A DNA stretch of 16,491 nt from Saprospiraceae bacterium (GCA_007125435.1 SLDF01000045.1:1-16491); one strand, 5' to 3'; shown: positions 1-7,414, counted from the stretch's first letter. Numbers and translations: made by a program. Notes: generated by a model from the letters alone, not told the origin.

Positions 1-2448
1 GATGAAGAAGAAATAAAATGGTATAAGCACCACCCAAAAAACGGCCTTAAAGTCATGGTTAAGTGGCCAGGGGCTGCCTATGTATCCGGAAAGGCTGAAG
101 ATATTGAGCGAATGGGCTTAACCGATGTTTTGCTCTTTAGAGACTACAATGAAGTCGCTGCTGAAAGAGCCCTTGATGACTTGGAGACCTATAAGTGTGG
201 TAACTCAGACATAGAGGAGCAGTTTATTACAAAGTCAGAAAAGGGGACGAGTGACACCCTGAAGGGACACACTGTATGCGCTATTTTCTTTGTAAATCAG
301 ATAGGCGGACCTAACCCATGGACAGATCAAGAACAAAGTCAGGCCATAGAAAATGCCGCCCTAAACCTTTTGTGGTGGGCAGAGCAAGCTGCTCTTTATG
401 ATGTAGAAGCGAGTTTTGAGTTGGTACCTTATTTTTATGATAATCCTATTTGCGCTGTATCAGTAGATCCGACAATAGAGACATCCCGATCATGGGCAGT
501 GGAGATCATGGAAAACCTCGGGTACATGGAAGGTGCCTTGAGGGATAGAGAGACCTCATTTGCAAAGCAAGTCATAGAAGATGAAGATAGTGATTGGGCA
601 TTCATCGCTTACATAATAAGAGGTGCAAGTAGTTATAGAAGTAATGCTGCATTATTAGGACCAAGTACCACTTGTTGGGTTAATGCTACTATTAGTGGAT
701 ATACCTTTGCACATGAGGTTGGTCATATTTTCGGACTACGAGACGAGTATGAGGAAAGAGCAGTATGGGTTCACGATTTTGAGATCAACGGACTCGCCAA
801 TCTGAATGCTGATTTTCGCAATCATATTAATGCTCCCTGCCTGATGAAGATCAGCTCTCAGCCTGTAGGTCTGTGTTGTTACAACGCAGTCCATTTATAT
901 TGGACCGATGAAGTCAGAACGTTCGATGTTCATGTAGAGCCAGAGGATGCTATTTTTAGAGTTAATTATCTTAACACTGTGACTGGTCAGGTACAAAGCA
1001 GGCGGCTTCATCAGGGTTTTACCCGGCTACCTATGGGCTATGGTACAAGGTTTAGCCTTGAAGGCCTGGATAAGATACATATACAAAATGGTCAATTCAG
1101 CAGTCCTGAATGGTTAGATAATGGTCTCCAATTAATCGAATATTCTCCAAAAGAGGGCCAGCCTATGGAAGCCACTTTAGAGTACCAGTTTGATGAACCC
1201 TCAGAACATTTTATGCAGTACCTTGCCATCGGCGAACAATACGTAGGACGCAGAATCAGAAAGCTACTATATGATGATGGCTGGCTTTTGAGTGCAAGTA
1301 GCCATGGGATAGGTGCTTACCACATAGAGGATAACATCTTTCATACTATTGACAGAATAGCAGAGGTGCGTCCAGGACTTGGCATCATTGATACATTCTT
1401 CAGGAATGCTTATGACATAGAGCGCATAGGTAACAAGCATTGGCTAGTAAGTTGTCAAATCGGAACAAATCGACCAGAAGTAGTAGAGATCTTAGACGCT
1501 GAAGAGGTCAATGTATATGAATTACCGGAGTCAGTAGTTATGAATGGTAGCTATATTGCTGTAGCTCAAACACCTAACGGTTACGTATTAGCTGCATTTG
1601 AAGATGGGGGCGTTCATCGTTATGGGCCTGATGGTTCATTTACTATACTCAATCGAAACAATGGCTTACCCGATAACTTTGTCACTAGTCTGACTTTAGG
1701 CTCTGATGGCAAGGTATATATGGGGTATAATGGTGGGCGTACAGGAGATGCTTTTAGAGGACTCTTCGTCTTAGATCCTATTACCTGGCAAGTGTCTCAG
1801 CCTGATAATATACCTGCTGAGATATACGAGCAGGCCATAAATGATGTACGTTTTTATGATGAAGCCATAGCTATTGTCACCAGAGAGCGACTCTACATTC
1901 ATGAGTTTGGTGAATGGACAGAATTCAGACCGCCGGCCAATCAGGTATTCAGTGCTGATCGCATGATGCCGGGGCAATGGGCCATTGGCACCAATAATGG
2001 CCTGTTCTACTCTGATATAGGTGGAGAGTTTGTGCATTTGAGCCATTCTCAAGATCACCTACAAGATAATTTTTTAACATCATTGGCAGTGTTACCCTCA
2101 GGAGCTGTTGTTATAGGCCATACGGCAACCGGTGTTTCAGTTTGCTTTAAAGATAATTTACAAGTCTCAGTAGATCAGGTAAATAATGATGAAGTTAACA
2201 CTATCCAGTTTTATCCTAATCCTAACGATGGAACCGGTATTCACTTGTCTGCGACTATGGATATTGGCTCATGCACTATCCATGTAATTGACCTAAATGG
2301 TAGGATCATACAAAGTCAAGACGTGGAATGGCAAGGACAGCAGGACGGTTATCTGTCTTTCGCTAAGCCATTACAGCCAGGAACATATCTTTTGCAAATG
2401 ACAGGTGCAGTTAATAAAGCTATAGGAATATTACAAGTTATCCATTAA
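1..2448 (+). CDS. Secreted metzincin-like zinc metalloprotease with T9SS C-terminal sorting domain (5' partial)
   Basis: The frame is open from base 1 with no stop, so the ATG at 55 is internal and the true start lies to the left; 815 residues are visible. A zincin motif HEVGHIFGLRDEY (712-750) fits HExxHxxGxxD, with two His, the catalytic Glu and a probable Asp as third zinc ligand. A CLM at 838-846 is a plausible Met-turn. The spacing recalls M64 and snapalysin-type metzincins, but the family is not certain. The second half has propeller-like stretches (NNGLPDNFVTSLTLGSDGKV near 1660, and a similar one near 2060) like those in two-component-regulator propellers. The last ~84 residues (2194-2445) match a type A Por-secretion sorting domain: YPNP start, DLNGR core, LxPGTYLLQ end. 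Inference: exported through the outer membrane by T9SS and cleaved or anchored there. The signal peptide would be outside the window. Substrate unknown. Confidence 0.8.
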   Translation, partial: DEEEIKWYKHHPKNGLKVMVKWPGAAYVSGKAEDIERMGLTDVLLFRDYNEVAAERALDDLETYKCGNSDIEEQFITKSEKGTSDTLKGHTVCAIFFVNQIGGPNPWTDQEQSQAIENAALNLLWWAEQAALYDVEASFELVPYFYDNPICAVSVDPTIETSRSWAVEIMENLGYMEGALRDRETSFAKQVIEDEDSDWAFIAYIIRGASSYRSNAALLGPSTTCWVNATISGYTFAHEVGHIFGLRDEYEERAVWVHDFEINGLANLNADFRNHINAPCLMKISSQPVGLCCYNAVHLYWTDEVRTFDVHVEPEDAIFRVNYLNTVTGQVQSRRLHQGFTRLPMGYGTRFSLEGLDKIHIQNGQFSSPEWLDNGLQLIEYSPKEGQPMEATLEYQFDEPSEHFMQYLAIGEQYVGRRIRKLLYDDGWLLSASSHGIGAYHIEDNIFHTIDRIAEVRPGLGIIDTFFRNAYDIERIGNKHWLVSCQIGTNRPEVVEILDAEEVNVYELPESVVMNGSYIAVAQTPNGYVLAAFEDGGVHRYGPDGSFTILNRNNGLPDNFVTSLTLGSDGKVYMGYNGGRTGDAFRGLFVLDPITWQVSQPDNIPAEIYEQAINDVRFYDEAIAIVTRERLYIHEFGEWTEFRPPANQVFSADRMMPGQWAIGTNNGLFYSDIGGEFVHLSHSQDHLQDNFLTSLAVLPSGAVVIGHTATGVSVCFKDNLQVSVDQVNNDEVNTIQFYPNPNDGTGIHLSATMDIGSCTIHVIDLNGRIIQSQDVEWQGQQDGYLSFAKPLQPGTYLLQMTGAVNKAIGILQVIH

Positions 2449-2486
2449 TGGGATACATACATTTTGGGATTAGAAACAAGATGTCA

Positions 2487-2495
2487 ACATATTAA
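2487..2495. repeat. Left copy of 9-bp target-site duplication ACATATTAA
   Basis: ACATATTAA lies directly left of the terminal repeat GGGTGTATTTCA and is repeated exactly at 2833-2841, directly right of the matching inverted end. This is the footprint expected of a transposition event that duplicates 9 bp of target. Confidence 0.6.
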
Positions 2496-2832
2496 GGGTG
2501 TATTTCATTTTATCGCTTTGGGCATCACCCTCTTCCTATCGTCATCGGGTCGCTTTTTAGAGTCTGAAAATAGCCATCTTAATGATCCCAAGTCTTGCTC
2601 TTTTGAGCGATATCTTGAATAAAAAATACTTACGTAGCTATGGCTATGTGCGTATTTTTTATTCTTCGATCTCACTCAAAATAGCTGCGACTTAGATCAT
2701 ACGACGGCTATTTCCAGACTCGCTTCGGGGCTCGCTGTTCGCTCGGTCCTTCGGAACTCACTCGCACTCGCTCTTGACCCGCTACGCATCGCTGATGCAT
2801 GATCAGAAAAGACGACATTTTGAAATGCACCC
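2496..2832 (+). mobile_element. MITE-like element, copy 1 of the GGGCATCACCC repeat family (337 bp)
   Basis: Bounded by near-perfect terminal inverted repeats GGGTGTATTTCA (2496-2507) and TGAAATGCACCC (2821-2832), 11 of 12 complementary, and flanked by exact 9-bp ACATATTAA duplications. Inside the ends sit the family signatures GCTTTGGGCATCACCC (2515-2530) and CGCATCGCTGATGCA (2785-2799); GCATCA and TGATGC in them are mutually complementary. It has no coding capacity, so it would be non-autonomous. It is longer than the other two copies here because a 162-nt hairpin lies within it (2560-2721); without that it would be about 175 bp, the size of copy 2. No transposase for it is in the window. 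The element fills most of the space between the protease and epimerase genes. Confidence 0.6.
2560..2721. repeat. 162-nt long imperfect inverted repeat nested in MITE copy 1
   Basis: Two 70-nt arms (2560-2629 and 2652-2721) surround a 22-nt loop. The outer ends GAGTCTGaAAATAGCC and GGCTATTTcCAGACTC pair at 15 of 16 positions, and the inner 13 bp GAATAAAAAATAC / GTATTTTTTATTC pair perfectly. The middle pairs with a few small gaps; by hand alignment about four in five positions are complementary. Removing it rejoins a sequence that aligns with copies 2 and 3, so it appears to be an insertion. A direct TCGCTT occurs at 2550-2555 and 2720-2725 and might be a target duplication, but this hexamer is common in these elements. 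The inner AT-rich stem could also end transcription from the upstream gene. Confidence 0.6.
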
Positions 2833-2841
2833 ACATATTAA
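2833..2841. repeat. Right copy of 9-bp target-site duplication ACATATTAA
   Basis: Exact match to 2487-2495. By chance the identity to the left side runs on for three more bases (GGG), because the element itself begins with GGG. Confidence 0.6.
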
Positions 2842-2884
2842 GGGCAATTATTTATCAATTTTCCATTATGTTTGTTTCATCAAT

Positions 2885-3883
2885 ATGGTCATTAACAAAT
2901 CAGAAAAGATTCTCATTGCAGGTGCCTCGGGTATGGTAGGAGGTGCACTGACAAAAGAGCTATTGAATCGTGGATATACCAACTTGCACCTTTGTGTGCG
3001 AAAGCAATCGGTATTACCAGATTGGGTCTTGGACAACGACCACATCACAATACACAGAGGAAATTTACTGGACTACTTTTGGCTTGAGCCTATTTTTGAC
3101 CAGGCTGCATGGGTTTTTAATGCAGTAGGATCAAGATCTATAGATCGAGATGATAGAGATGAATTAATAGAAGCTAATATAGCCATGCCTCGCACCTGGG
3201 TCAATCTGGCTCTACAGTTCTCTGTCTCAGGATATATTCATATCAGTTCTGCCGCAGCATTAGGCCGAAAGAAAGATGGCAGCCCGTGCAAAGAAACTGA
3301 TAATTGGCAAAAGAATGAGGTGTATTCTGACTACAATAAGTCGAAGTTTTTAGGTGAGATGGAGGTTTTTCGTGGCCAAGCTGAGGGTCTTAATGTTCTG
3401 GTATTGAATCCAAGTACGATCATTGGTCAGGGCGGTGTTTTACAATACATGTTAGACCAGGTCGACCTTGGCACAGTCTATATCCCTCAGGGAAAGGGTG
3501 GGTATGTATTTATAGAGAATGTTGTCGACTTTGCCATATCTGCTGCAGAACATGGAATATGGGGCGAGCGGTTTATACTTAATGCAGACAATATCAAGCA
3601 CGAGAAAATCTGTCATTGGGTTAGTGAGACGACCGGTCAGCCATTGAAAATAAAGCCAATGACCCATCATAGATGGCGACTTGAGGCCATTCGCGCTTTG
3701 TGGGGGAGAATCTGGGGCAAGAAAAGACCGATCATATCAAAGTCTAGCTTCAGAATGCTATCTTCAGAATTTGCATACTCCAACCAGAAAGCCTTAGATA
3801 CAGGACTGATATCATTTTTACCTTTACAAGAGGCCGTTAAGAAGTCATTGGCATCTAGTACTACAGAACGGCATTTACAATAA
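2885..3883 (+). CDS. NAD(P)-dependent epimerase/dehydratase family protein (extended SDR)
   Basis: Predicted 332-residue cytosolic oxidoreductase of the extended short-chain dehydrogenase family. The N-terminal Rossmann motif GASGMVGG (residues 13-20) fits GxxGxxG. HISSAAALG follows around residue 119, and the catalytic YNKSK (Y150, K154) fits YxxxK. The C-terminal half resembles substrate domains of dihydroflavonol-reductase or HpnA-like members, but the substrate cannot be told. The ATG at 2885 was chosen because the cofactor motif begins about 10 residues later, as usual. The frame stays open upstream to an ATG at 2774, but that extension is translated from the MITE-like element and has no family character. 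It converges on the antiporter gene with 35 bp between stop codons. No obvious operon partner. Confidence 0.8.
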   Translation: MVINKSEKILIAGASGMVGGALTKELLNRGYTNLHLCVRKQSVLPDWVLDNDHITIHRGNLLDYFWLEPIFDQAAWVFNAVGSRSIDRDDRDELIEANIAMPRTWVNLALQFSVSGYIHISSAAALGRKKDGSPCKETDNWQKNEVYSDYNKSKFLGEMEVFRGQAEGLNVLVLNPSTIIGQGGVLQYMLDQVDLGTVYIPQGKGGYVFIENVVDFAISAAEHGIWGERFILNADNIKHEKICHWVSETTGQPLKIKPMTHHRWRLEAIRALWGRIWGKKRPIISKSSFRMLSSEFAYSNQKALDTGLISFLPLQEAVKKSLASSTTERHLQ

Positions 3884-3918
3884 TCAGATTTTTGTTGTTT
3901 GAGATTGTGCCCTCCTGC

Positions 3919-5385
3919 TCAAGTTATTATAAAACCCACCAGTGCATACAGAATAACCGCTACACCACCTCCAATAAGGGCGTAAGGCAGTTGAGTCCTG
4001 ACATGATCTATATGGTTTGTTCCGGATGCAAGAGAAGAAATGATGGTCGTATCCGATATAGGTGAGCAATGGTCTCCAAAAACTCCACCACCCATGACAG
4101 CTGCTATGGTCAGATAGATATCTGCATCTAGATCTTGAGAGACCGGGATAGTTATAGCCATCATAATAGCAAATGTTCCCCATGATGTACCTGTAGAAAA
4201 AGCGATTACACAGCTCAGCAAAAATACAATCATTGGAAGTAAGGCAGGGTTTAGCCAATTGGCGACTACCGAAGCTACAAAAGGGCCTGTACCCATATGG
4301 CGACATACATCCCCTATAGCAAAAGCCAATAGCATCAACAATGCCAAAGGCAATAGGGAAGAGGTACCCTTTAATACGACATCGACAGAACGCTTGATGG
4401 GCAATACGCCCTTTGCCTTATAGTAAGTAACGGCCAATACTATTGAAAGCACAACTGCAGTAAGCACAGCTTGAGAACCTGACCCTGCTCCCATGGCCAT
4501 CATAATATATTCAAGGCCATTATATGCTGACAGGTCTGCCTGCTGAATACCTGTAAGCAGTAAGACTATAGGCATTGCAACAATCATGGTGATCAATGGT
4601 ATCATCATGTTTTTAGCGTCATAGGTAACGCCATCATCTGCCGGGGCTGACATCCAGTCATTATCCTCATTCTCTATATGTTGCCCTTGATGTACAGTTT
4701 TAATGTTTTCTTCTGCAATCCTCATGGGGCCGATATGCCATCCTCTGTACACTACGACTAAGGCTAAAACAATAGTGATGATTGGATAAAAATTAAAAGG
4801 AATAGCTATCATCATGTATTTGAAAGGCTCATCAATACCCTCAGCAAGCAGAAGCCCCATGATGAAAGCTCCCCAAGCGTTGATAGGTATAAGAATACTT
4901 GATGGGGCAGAACTGCTATCTGCCAGATAGGCTAGCTTCTCTCTCGATATCTTCATCTTGTCAAATAATGGTCTAAACACAGTGCCCACCGTCAATGAAG
5001 AAATACTCGTCTCGATAAAAATCAGGAGACCCAATAAATAGGCATAGCCTTGTACTCTTCTGCGTTTATTTTGATTTTCGTCTTTATCCATTCTCTTCTG
5101 TATCCAGGCAATCAAGCCCTGTACACCCCCAGAGCATCTAAAGAGTAGTATAAGCCCACCCACTAATGCACAGAAGAATATCGTCCTCGTATTGCCTTCA
5201 TCGCTGAATACTTTTACCATGCCCTCTAGCGTATACACGAATGCAGTATCAGGCCTTCCTCCGGCCAATATGAGATAGCCCAAAAATATGCCGGCCAGTA
5301 AAGAAAGGTATACCTGCCTACTCCAAATAGCCAGCAATATCGCTACTAAAGGTGGCAGAATAGATAACCAACCGACATCTTCCAT
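3919..5385 (-). CDS. nhaC: NhaC-family Na+/H+ antiporter
   Basis: About 488 residues with roughly a dozen hydrophobic segments, an inner-membrane secondary transporter. The family signature GDHCSPISDTTI (codons within 4042-4077), followed by SSLASGTNHIDHVRTQLPYAL, is characteristic of NhaC-type (PF03553) antiporters. ETSISSLTVGTVFRPLFDK and SSSAPSSILIPINAWGAF mark the equivalent motif in the N-terminal half. A hydrophilic, acidic loop (about residues 225-255) divides the two halves. Inferred role: exchange of Na+ (or another cation or organic substrate) for protons; some family members are malate/lactate antiporters, so the substrate is open. The start is the ATG at 5385. An upstream in-frame TTG at 5403 overlaps the promoter-like box TACTTTTG and is unlikely. 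Monocistronic by context. Confidence 0.85.
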   Translation of the reverse strand: MEDVGWLSILPPLVAILLAIWSRQVYLSLLAGIFLGYLILAGGRPDTAFVYTLEGMVKVFSDEGNTRTIFFCALVGGLILLFRCSGGVQGLIAWIQKRMDKDENQNKRRRVQGYAYLLGLLIFIETSISSLTVGTVFRPLFDKMKISREKLAYLADSSSAPSSILIPINAWGAFIMGLLLAEGIDEPFKYMMIAIPFNFYPIITIVLALVVVYRGWHIGPMRIAEENIKTVHQGQHIENEDNDWMSAPADDGVTYDAKNMMIPLITMIVAMPIVLLLTGIQQADLSAYNGLEYIMMAMGAGSGSQAVLTAVVLSIVLAVTYYKAKGVLPIKRSVDVVLKGTSSLLPLALLMLLAFAIGDVCRHMGTGPFVASVVANWLNPALLPMIVFLLSCVIAFSTGTSWGTFAIMMAITIPVSQDLDADIYLTIAAVMGGGVFGDHCSPISDTTIISSLASGTNHIDHVRTQLPYALIGGGVAVILYALVGFIIT

Positions 5386-5400
5386 ATTCACGGTTTTTCG

Positions 5401-5408
5401 CAAAAGTA
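5401..5408 (-). promoter_or_regulatory. Candidate -7 box TACTTTTG for nhaC
   Basis: On the minus strand TACTTTTG matches the Bacteroidota -7 consensus TAnnTTTG exactly. It ends 15 bases before the ATG at 5385, giving a very short leader of about 9 nt. No clear -33 TTG was found at the usual distance, so this is a candidate only. Confidence 0.45.
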
Positions 5409-5477
5409 GCTCTTAATTCAGGATTGTCTAAGTAATAGCATTCAATATCATCCTAAAATCACTATCTTCAATCTCTA

Positions 5478-5681
5478 AACCCGGATTATGCATTGGAAAT
5501 TCGTAATGAGGGTTAAAAGGGCGAAAAAATAAGTGATTTTGTGAATGAGCCATAGCCAACCCTACGGTGATTGAACAAAATCAAGCAAAGCGACTTATTT
5601 TGAAGCCATTTGAAGCCGTAATACCCGCCTGCTGCCATCGACAGGTGGCGGGCAGGGATTTTCTAGTGCATAATCCGGGTT
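5478..5681. mobile_element. 204-bp palindromic MITE-like element flanked by TA
   Basis: The ends AACCCGGATTATGCA and TGCATAATCCGGGTT are perfect inverted repeats (15 bp; 17 bp counting the flanking TA/TA, 5476-5492 and 5667-5683). Each end abuts a TA dinucleotide, as expected for TA-targeting IS630/Tc1-mariner-type elements; that assignment is inference. Internal arms are also partly complementary (AAATAAGTGATTTTGT near 5526 against ACAAAATCA and ACTTATTTT near 5572-5600), so the single strand could fold into one large hairpin. No credible transposase is encoded; a 62-codon frame from 5567 runs out through the right end and is not gene-like. It occupies most of the space between the divergent nhaC and aminopeptidase genes. 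Confidence 0.55.
5624..5657. repeat. 34-nt GC-rich hairpin nested in the 204-bp element
   Basis: This GC-rich stretch can fold as CCCGCC (5624-5629) with GGCGGG (5647-5652), or alternatively as CCTGC/GCAGG plus TGCCA/TGGCG. Its base composition differs sharply from the AT-rich element around it, and it interrupts the right arm of the larger palindrome. It looks like a small mobile palindrome inserted secondarily. Confidence 0.45.
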
Positions 5682-5716
5682 TAACCCGTGTTATGCTAGG
5701 GAAGAGGTTAATCTCA

Positions 5717-5724
5717 TACTTTTA
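5717..5724 (+). promoter_or_regulatory. Weak candidate -7 box TACTTTTA for the aminopeptidase gene
   Basis: TACTTTTA differs from TAnnTTTG at the last base and lies 15 bases before the ATG at 5740. It is 36 bp outside the palindromic element's right end. No clear -33 element was identified. Confidence 0.25.
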
Positions 5725-5739
5725 CAAATCTAAAAACAT

Positions 5740-6837
5740 ATGCAGTCTATTTTAGAAACTTATGCTGATCTCCTGTGTCGTTATTGTGTCGATTTACAAC
5801 CGGGGGATAAGCTTTATATCAAGACAACTACGCTTGCCGAGCCATTAGTACGTGCCGTTTACAGACGTGCATTAGCCATTGGTGCGATTACTGAAGTTGA
5901 TTTTTCATTTTGCGATCAGGATCGGTGGTTATTGGCCGAAGGGAATGACGATCAATTATCCCATGTGCCCATCTTGGAGTCTAAGGCCATGGCCACATTT
6001 GACGCCTACATGTTCATCAAAGCTCCGTACAATCTCAAAGCGCCTATCCGGAGCACCTTAGAGAAGGAGCAGGTCAGGCGACAGGCTTTAAAGTCTCTTC
6101 GTCAAGACTATTTCAGTAGATCTGCCTCATTGGACCTCAAGCGGACATTTTGTGTTTACCCTACCTTGACTGCGGCTCAGGAAGCCGGTATGAGTCTCGA
6201 AGAGTATGAGCATTTTGTGTTTTCAGCATGTGGCTTATTCGAATCTGACCCGATGCAGTTTTGGCTAGATCTCAAAGCCGATCAGCAACGTATCGTCGAC
6301 TTATTGAACAATCGACAAAAGATACGATACCAAGGCCCCGGTGTCGACATTTCATTTTCTACGGCAGGGCGAACTTGGATCAACTCTCATGGTACCACCA
6401 ATATGCCATCAGGCGAGGTGTATACCAGTCCGGTAGAGGACAGTGTGAATGGCCATATCCGATTTGATTACCCTCTGGTATACAAGCAGTCTCTGATAGA
6501 AGACATAGCGTTCAAGGTAGAGGATGGCTACATCAAAGAATGGGAGGCATCCGCCGGCAAAGATTTATTAGATGAGATCATGTCCGTCGATGGAGCACGC
6601 CGCTTTGGAGAGGCTGCTATAGGCACGAATAGGCATATAGACCAGTTCACGCGAAATGTCTTGTTCGATGAGAAGATCGGTGGCACTGTCCACATGGCTA
6701 TAGGGCAGTCATACGCACAGGCAGGTGGGCAGAATACTTCTGATCTGCACCTTGACATTATCAAGGAGATGCGGCATGGCGGTGAGATCTACGCCGATGA
6801 TGAGCTGATCTACAGTGATGGTAATTTTATACTCTAA
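5740..6837 (+). CDS. M29-family metal-dependent aminopeptidase
   Basis: 365 residues, close to the usual size of thermophilic-type M29 aminopeptidases (AmpS/AmpT, PF02073), which remove N-terminal residues from peptides in the cytosol using two metal ions. The family's metal and catalytic residues can be placed by pattern: E226 in MPSGEVYTSP, E291 in RRFGEAAIG, H318 in GGTVHMAIG, Y325 in GQSYAQ, and H337/D339 in SDLHLDII. The spacing His-(7)-Tyr and His-x-Asp agrees with the known Thermus enzyme. The start ATG at 5740 gives the typical N terminus (ILETYADLLCRYCVDLQPGDKLYI). No signal peptide. It stands alone, with a long gene-free stretch downstream and no clear terminator. Confidence 0.9.
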   Translation: MQSILETYADLLCRYCVDLQPGDKLYIKTTTLAEPLVRAVYRRALAIGAITEVDFSFCDQDRWLLAEGNDDQLSHVPILESKAMATFDAYMFIKAPYNLKAPIRSTLEKEQVRRQALKSLRQDYFSRSASLDLKRTFCVYPTLTAAQEAGMSLEEYEHFVFSACGLFESDPMQFWLDLKADQQRIVDLLNNRQKIRYQGPGVDISFSTAGRTWINSHGTTNMPSGEVYTSPVEDSVNGHIRFDYPLVYKQSLIEDIAFKVEDGYIKEWEASAGKDLLDEIMSVDGARRFGEAAIGTNRHIDQFTRNVLFDEKIGGTVHMAIGQSYAQAGGQNTSDLHLDIIKEMRHGGEIYADDELIYSDGNFIL

Positions 6838-6937
6838 TATTTAATAAGGAATTACTTTTGTTGGTCTTTGGGTGTGACCCTAAGGATTGGGCTCATATCA
6901 CTTCTAACCCTCACGCATAAACCAGTTGTCGATTGCT

Positions 6938-6986
6938 TGTTACGTGTTACGGGTTATGGGTTGCGTGTTACGAGTTGCGGGTTGCG
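6938..6986 (+). repeat. Degenerate tandem array of seven 7-bp units, NGTTRYG
   Basis: Seven units in unbroken phase: TGTTACG, TGTTACG, GGTTATG, GGTTGCG, TGTTACG, AGTTGCG, GGTTGCG. No insertions or deletions occur between units. Two weaker units in the same phase precede it (AGTTGTC, GATTGCT; 6924-6937). Variation is confined to positions 1, 5 and 6 of the unit. Confidence 0.7.
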
Positions 6987-7011
6987 GGCTGTTTACGCTT
7001 CGCTGTTTAGT

Positions 7012-7065
7012 GTTTGAGATTCGCTTCGCTTTCTCAAACGTTTACGCTGCGATAGCGTCGCTATC
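7012..7065. repeat. Two adjacent small hairpins
   Basis: GTTTGAGA (7012-7019) pairs perfectly with TCTCAAAC (7032-7039) around a 12-nt CGCTTCGCTT-type loop. It is followed by GATAGCG-T-CGCTATC (7051-7065), an almost loopless palindrome. Neither has a following T-run, so a terminator role is not supported. The CGCTTCGCTGTTTA motif recurs around them. Confidence 0.45.
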
Positions 7066-7255
7066 TTCGCTGTTTATGCTTGAAGTAGATTGTGAGCTTT
7101 CAAGTCTTATTTGGATAAAAGGTCCTTGTTGACAAGATGCCTAAAACTCTCCAATAGAAGCTCTGCTATAAGCGCGAGCGATAGAGAGCTAAACATGAGC
7201 GCAGGGTAACTAATACATTCTACGTTCTACCTTTTACCAATTGGCTCATGATACG

Positions 7256-7276
7256 TTTATCTTCCAAAGCGACCTT
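7256..7276 (+). repeat. Direct repeat unit A (21 bp)
   Basis: The 21-bp TTTATCTTCCAAAGCGACCTT recurs at 7503-7523 with one mismatch (C to T), 247 bp downstream. The pair brackets two of the short-period arrays, suggesting local duplication or recombination. Confidence 0.6.
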
Positions 7277-7344
7277 CAACCTTCGACTTTCGGACTTTTG
7301 ACCTTTGACTTTGGGACTTTCCGACAATGAGACTTTTGACTTTC
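7271..7344 (+). repeat. Degenerate 7-bp tandem array, GACYTTN
   Basis: Units GACCTTC, AACCTTC, GACTTTC, then an 8-bp GGACTTTT, then GACCTTT, GACTTTG, GGACTTT, a 10-bp interruption, and GACTTTT, GACTTTC. The period is mostly 7 bp with a few slips. It differs in sequence from the 7-bp array at 6938 but shares its period. Confidence 0.6.
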
Positions 7345-7414
7345 AGACCAAAAAGACATATTGTACTATCTTCTTCTTCCATACAAAAAATATATCAAAT
7401 AACTAGTGACTTCA

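Noticed and set aside
3884..4306. 140-codon minus-strand frame overlapping the antiporter
   Set aside because: Out-of-frame shadow of nhaC, whose signature motifs are read in the other frame.
5567..5755. 62-codon plus-strand frame inside and beyond the palindromic element
   Set aside because: It crosses the element's right end and overlaps the start of the aminopeptidase gene; no family character, and the sequence is explained by the inverted repeats.
6862..6880. Possible fourth degenerate copy of the GGGCATCACCC repeat (CTTTGGGTGTGACCC)
   Set aside because: 12 of 15 bases match the signature, but no matching flank or second end was found, so chance cannot be excluded.
6926..7132. 68-codon frame in the gene-free region
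   Set aside because: Its first half is a translation of the 7-bp array (VLRVMGC-VLRVAGC pattern) and the rest of hairpin repeats; no promoter or homology recognised.
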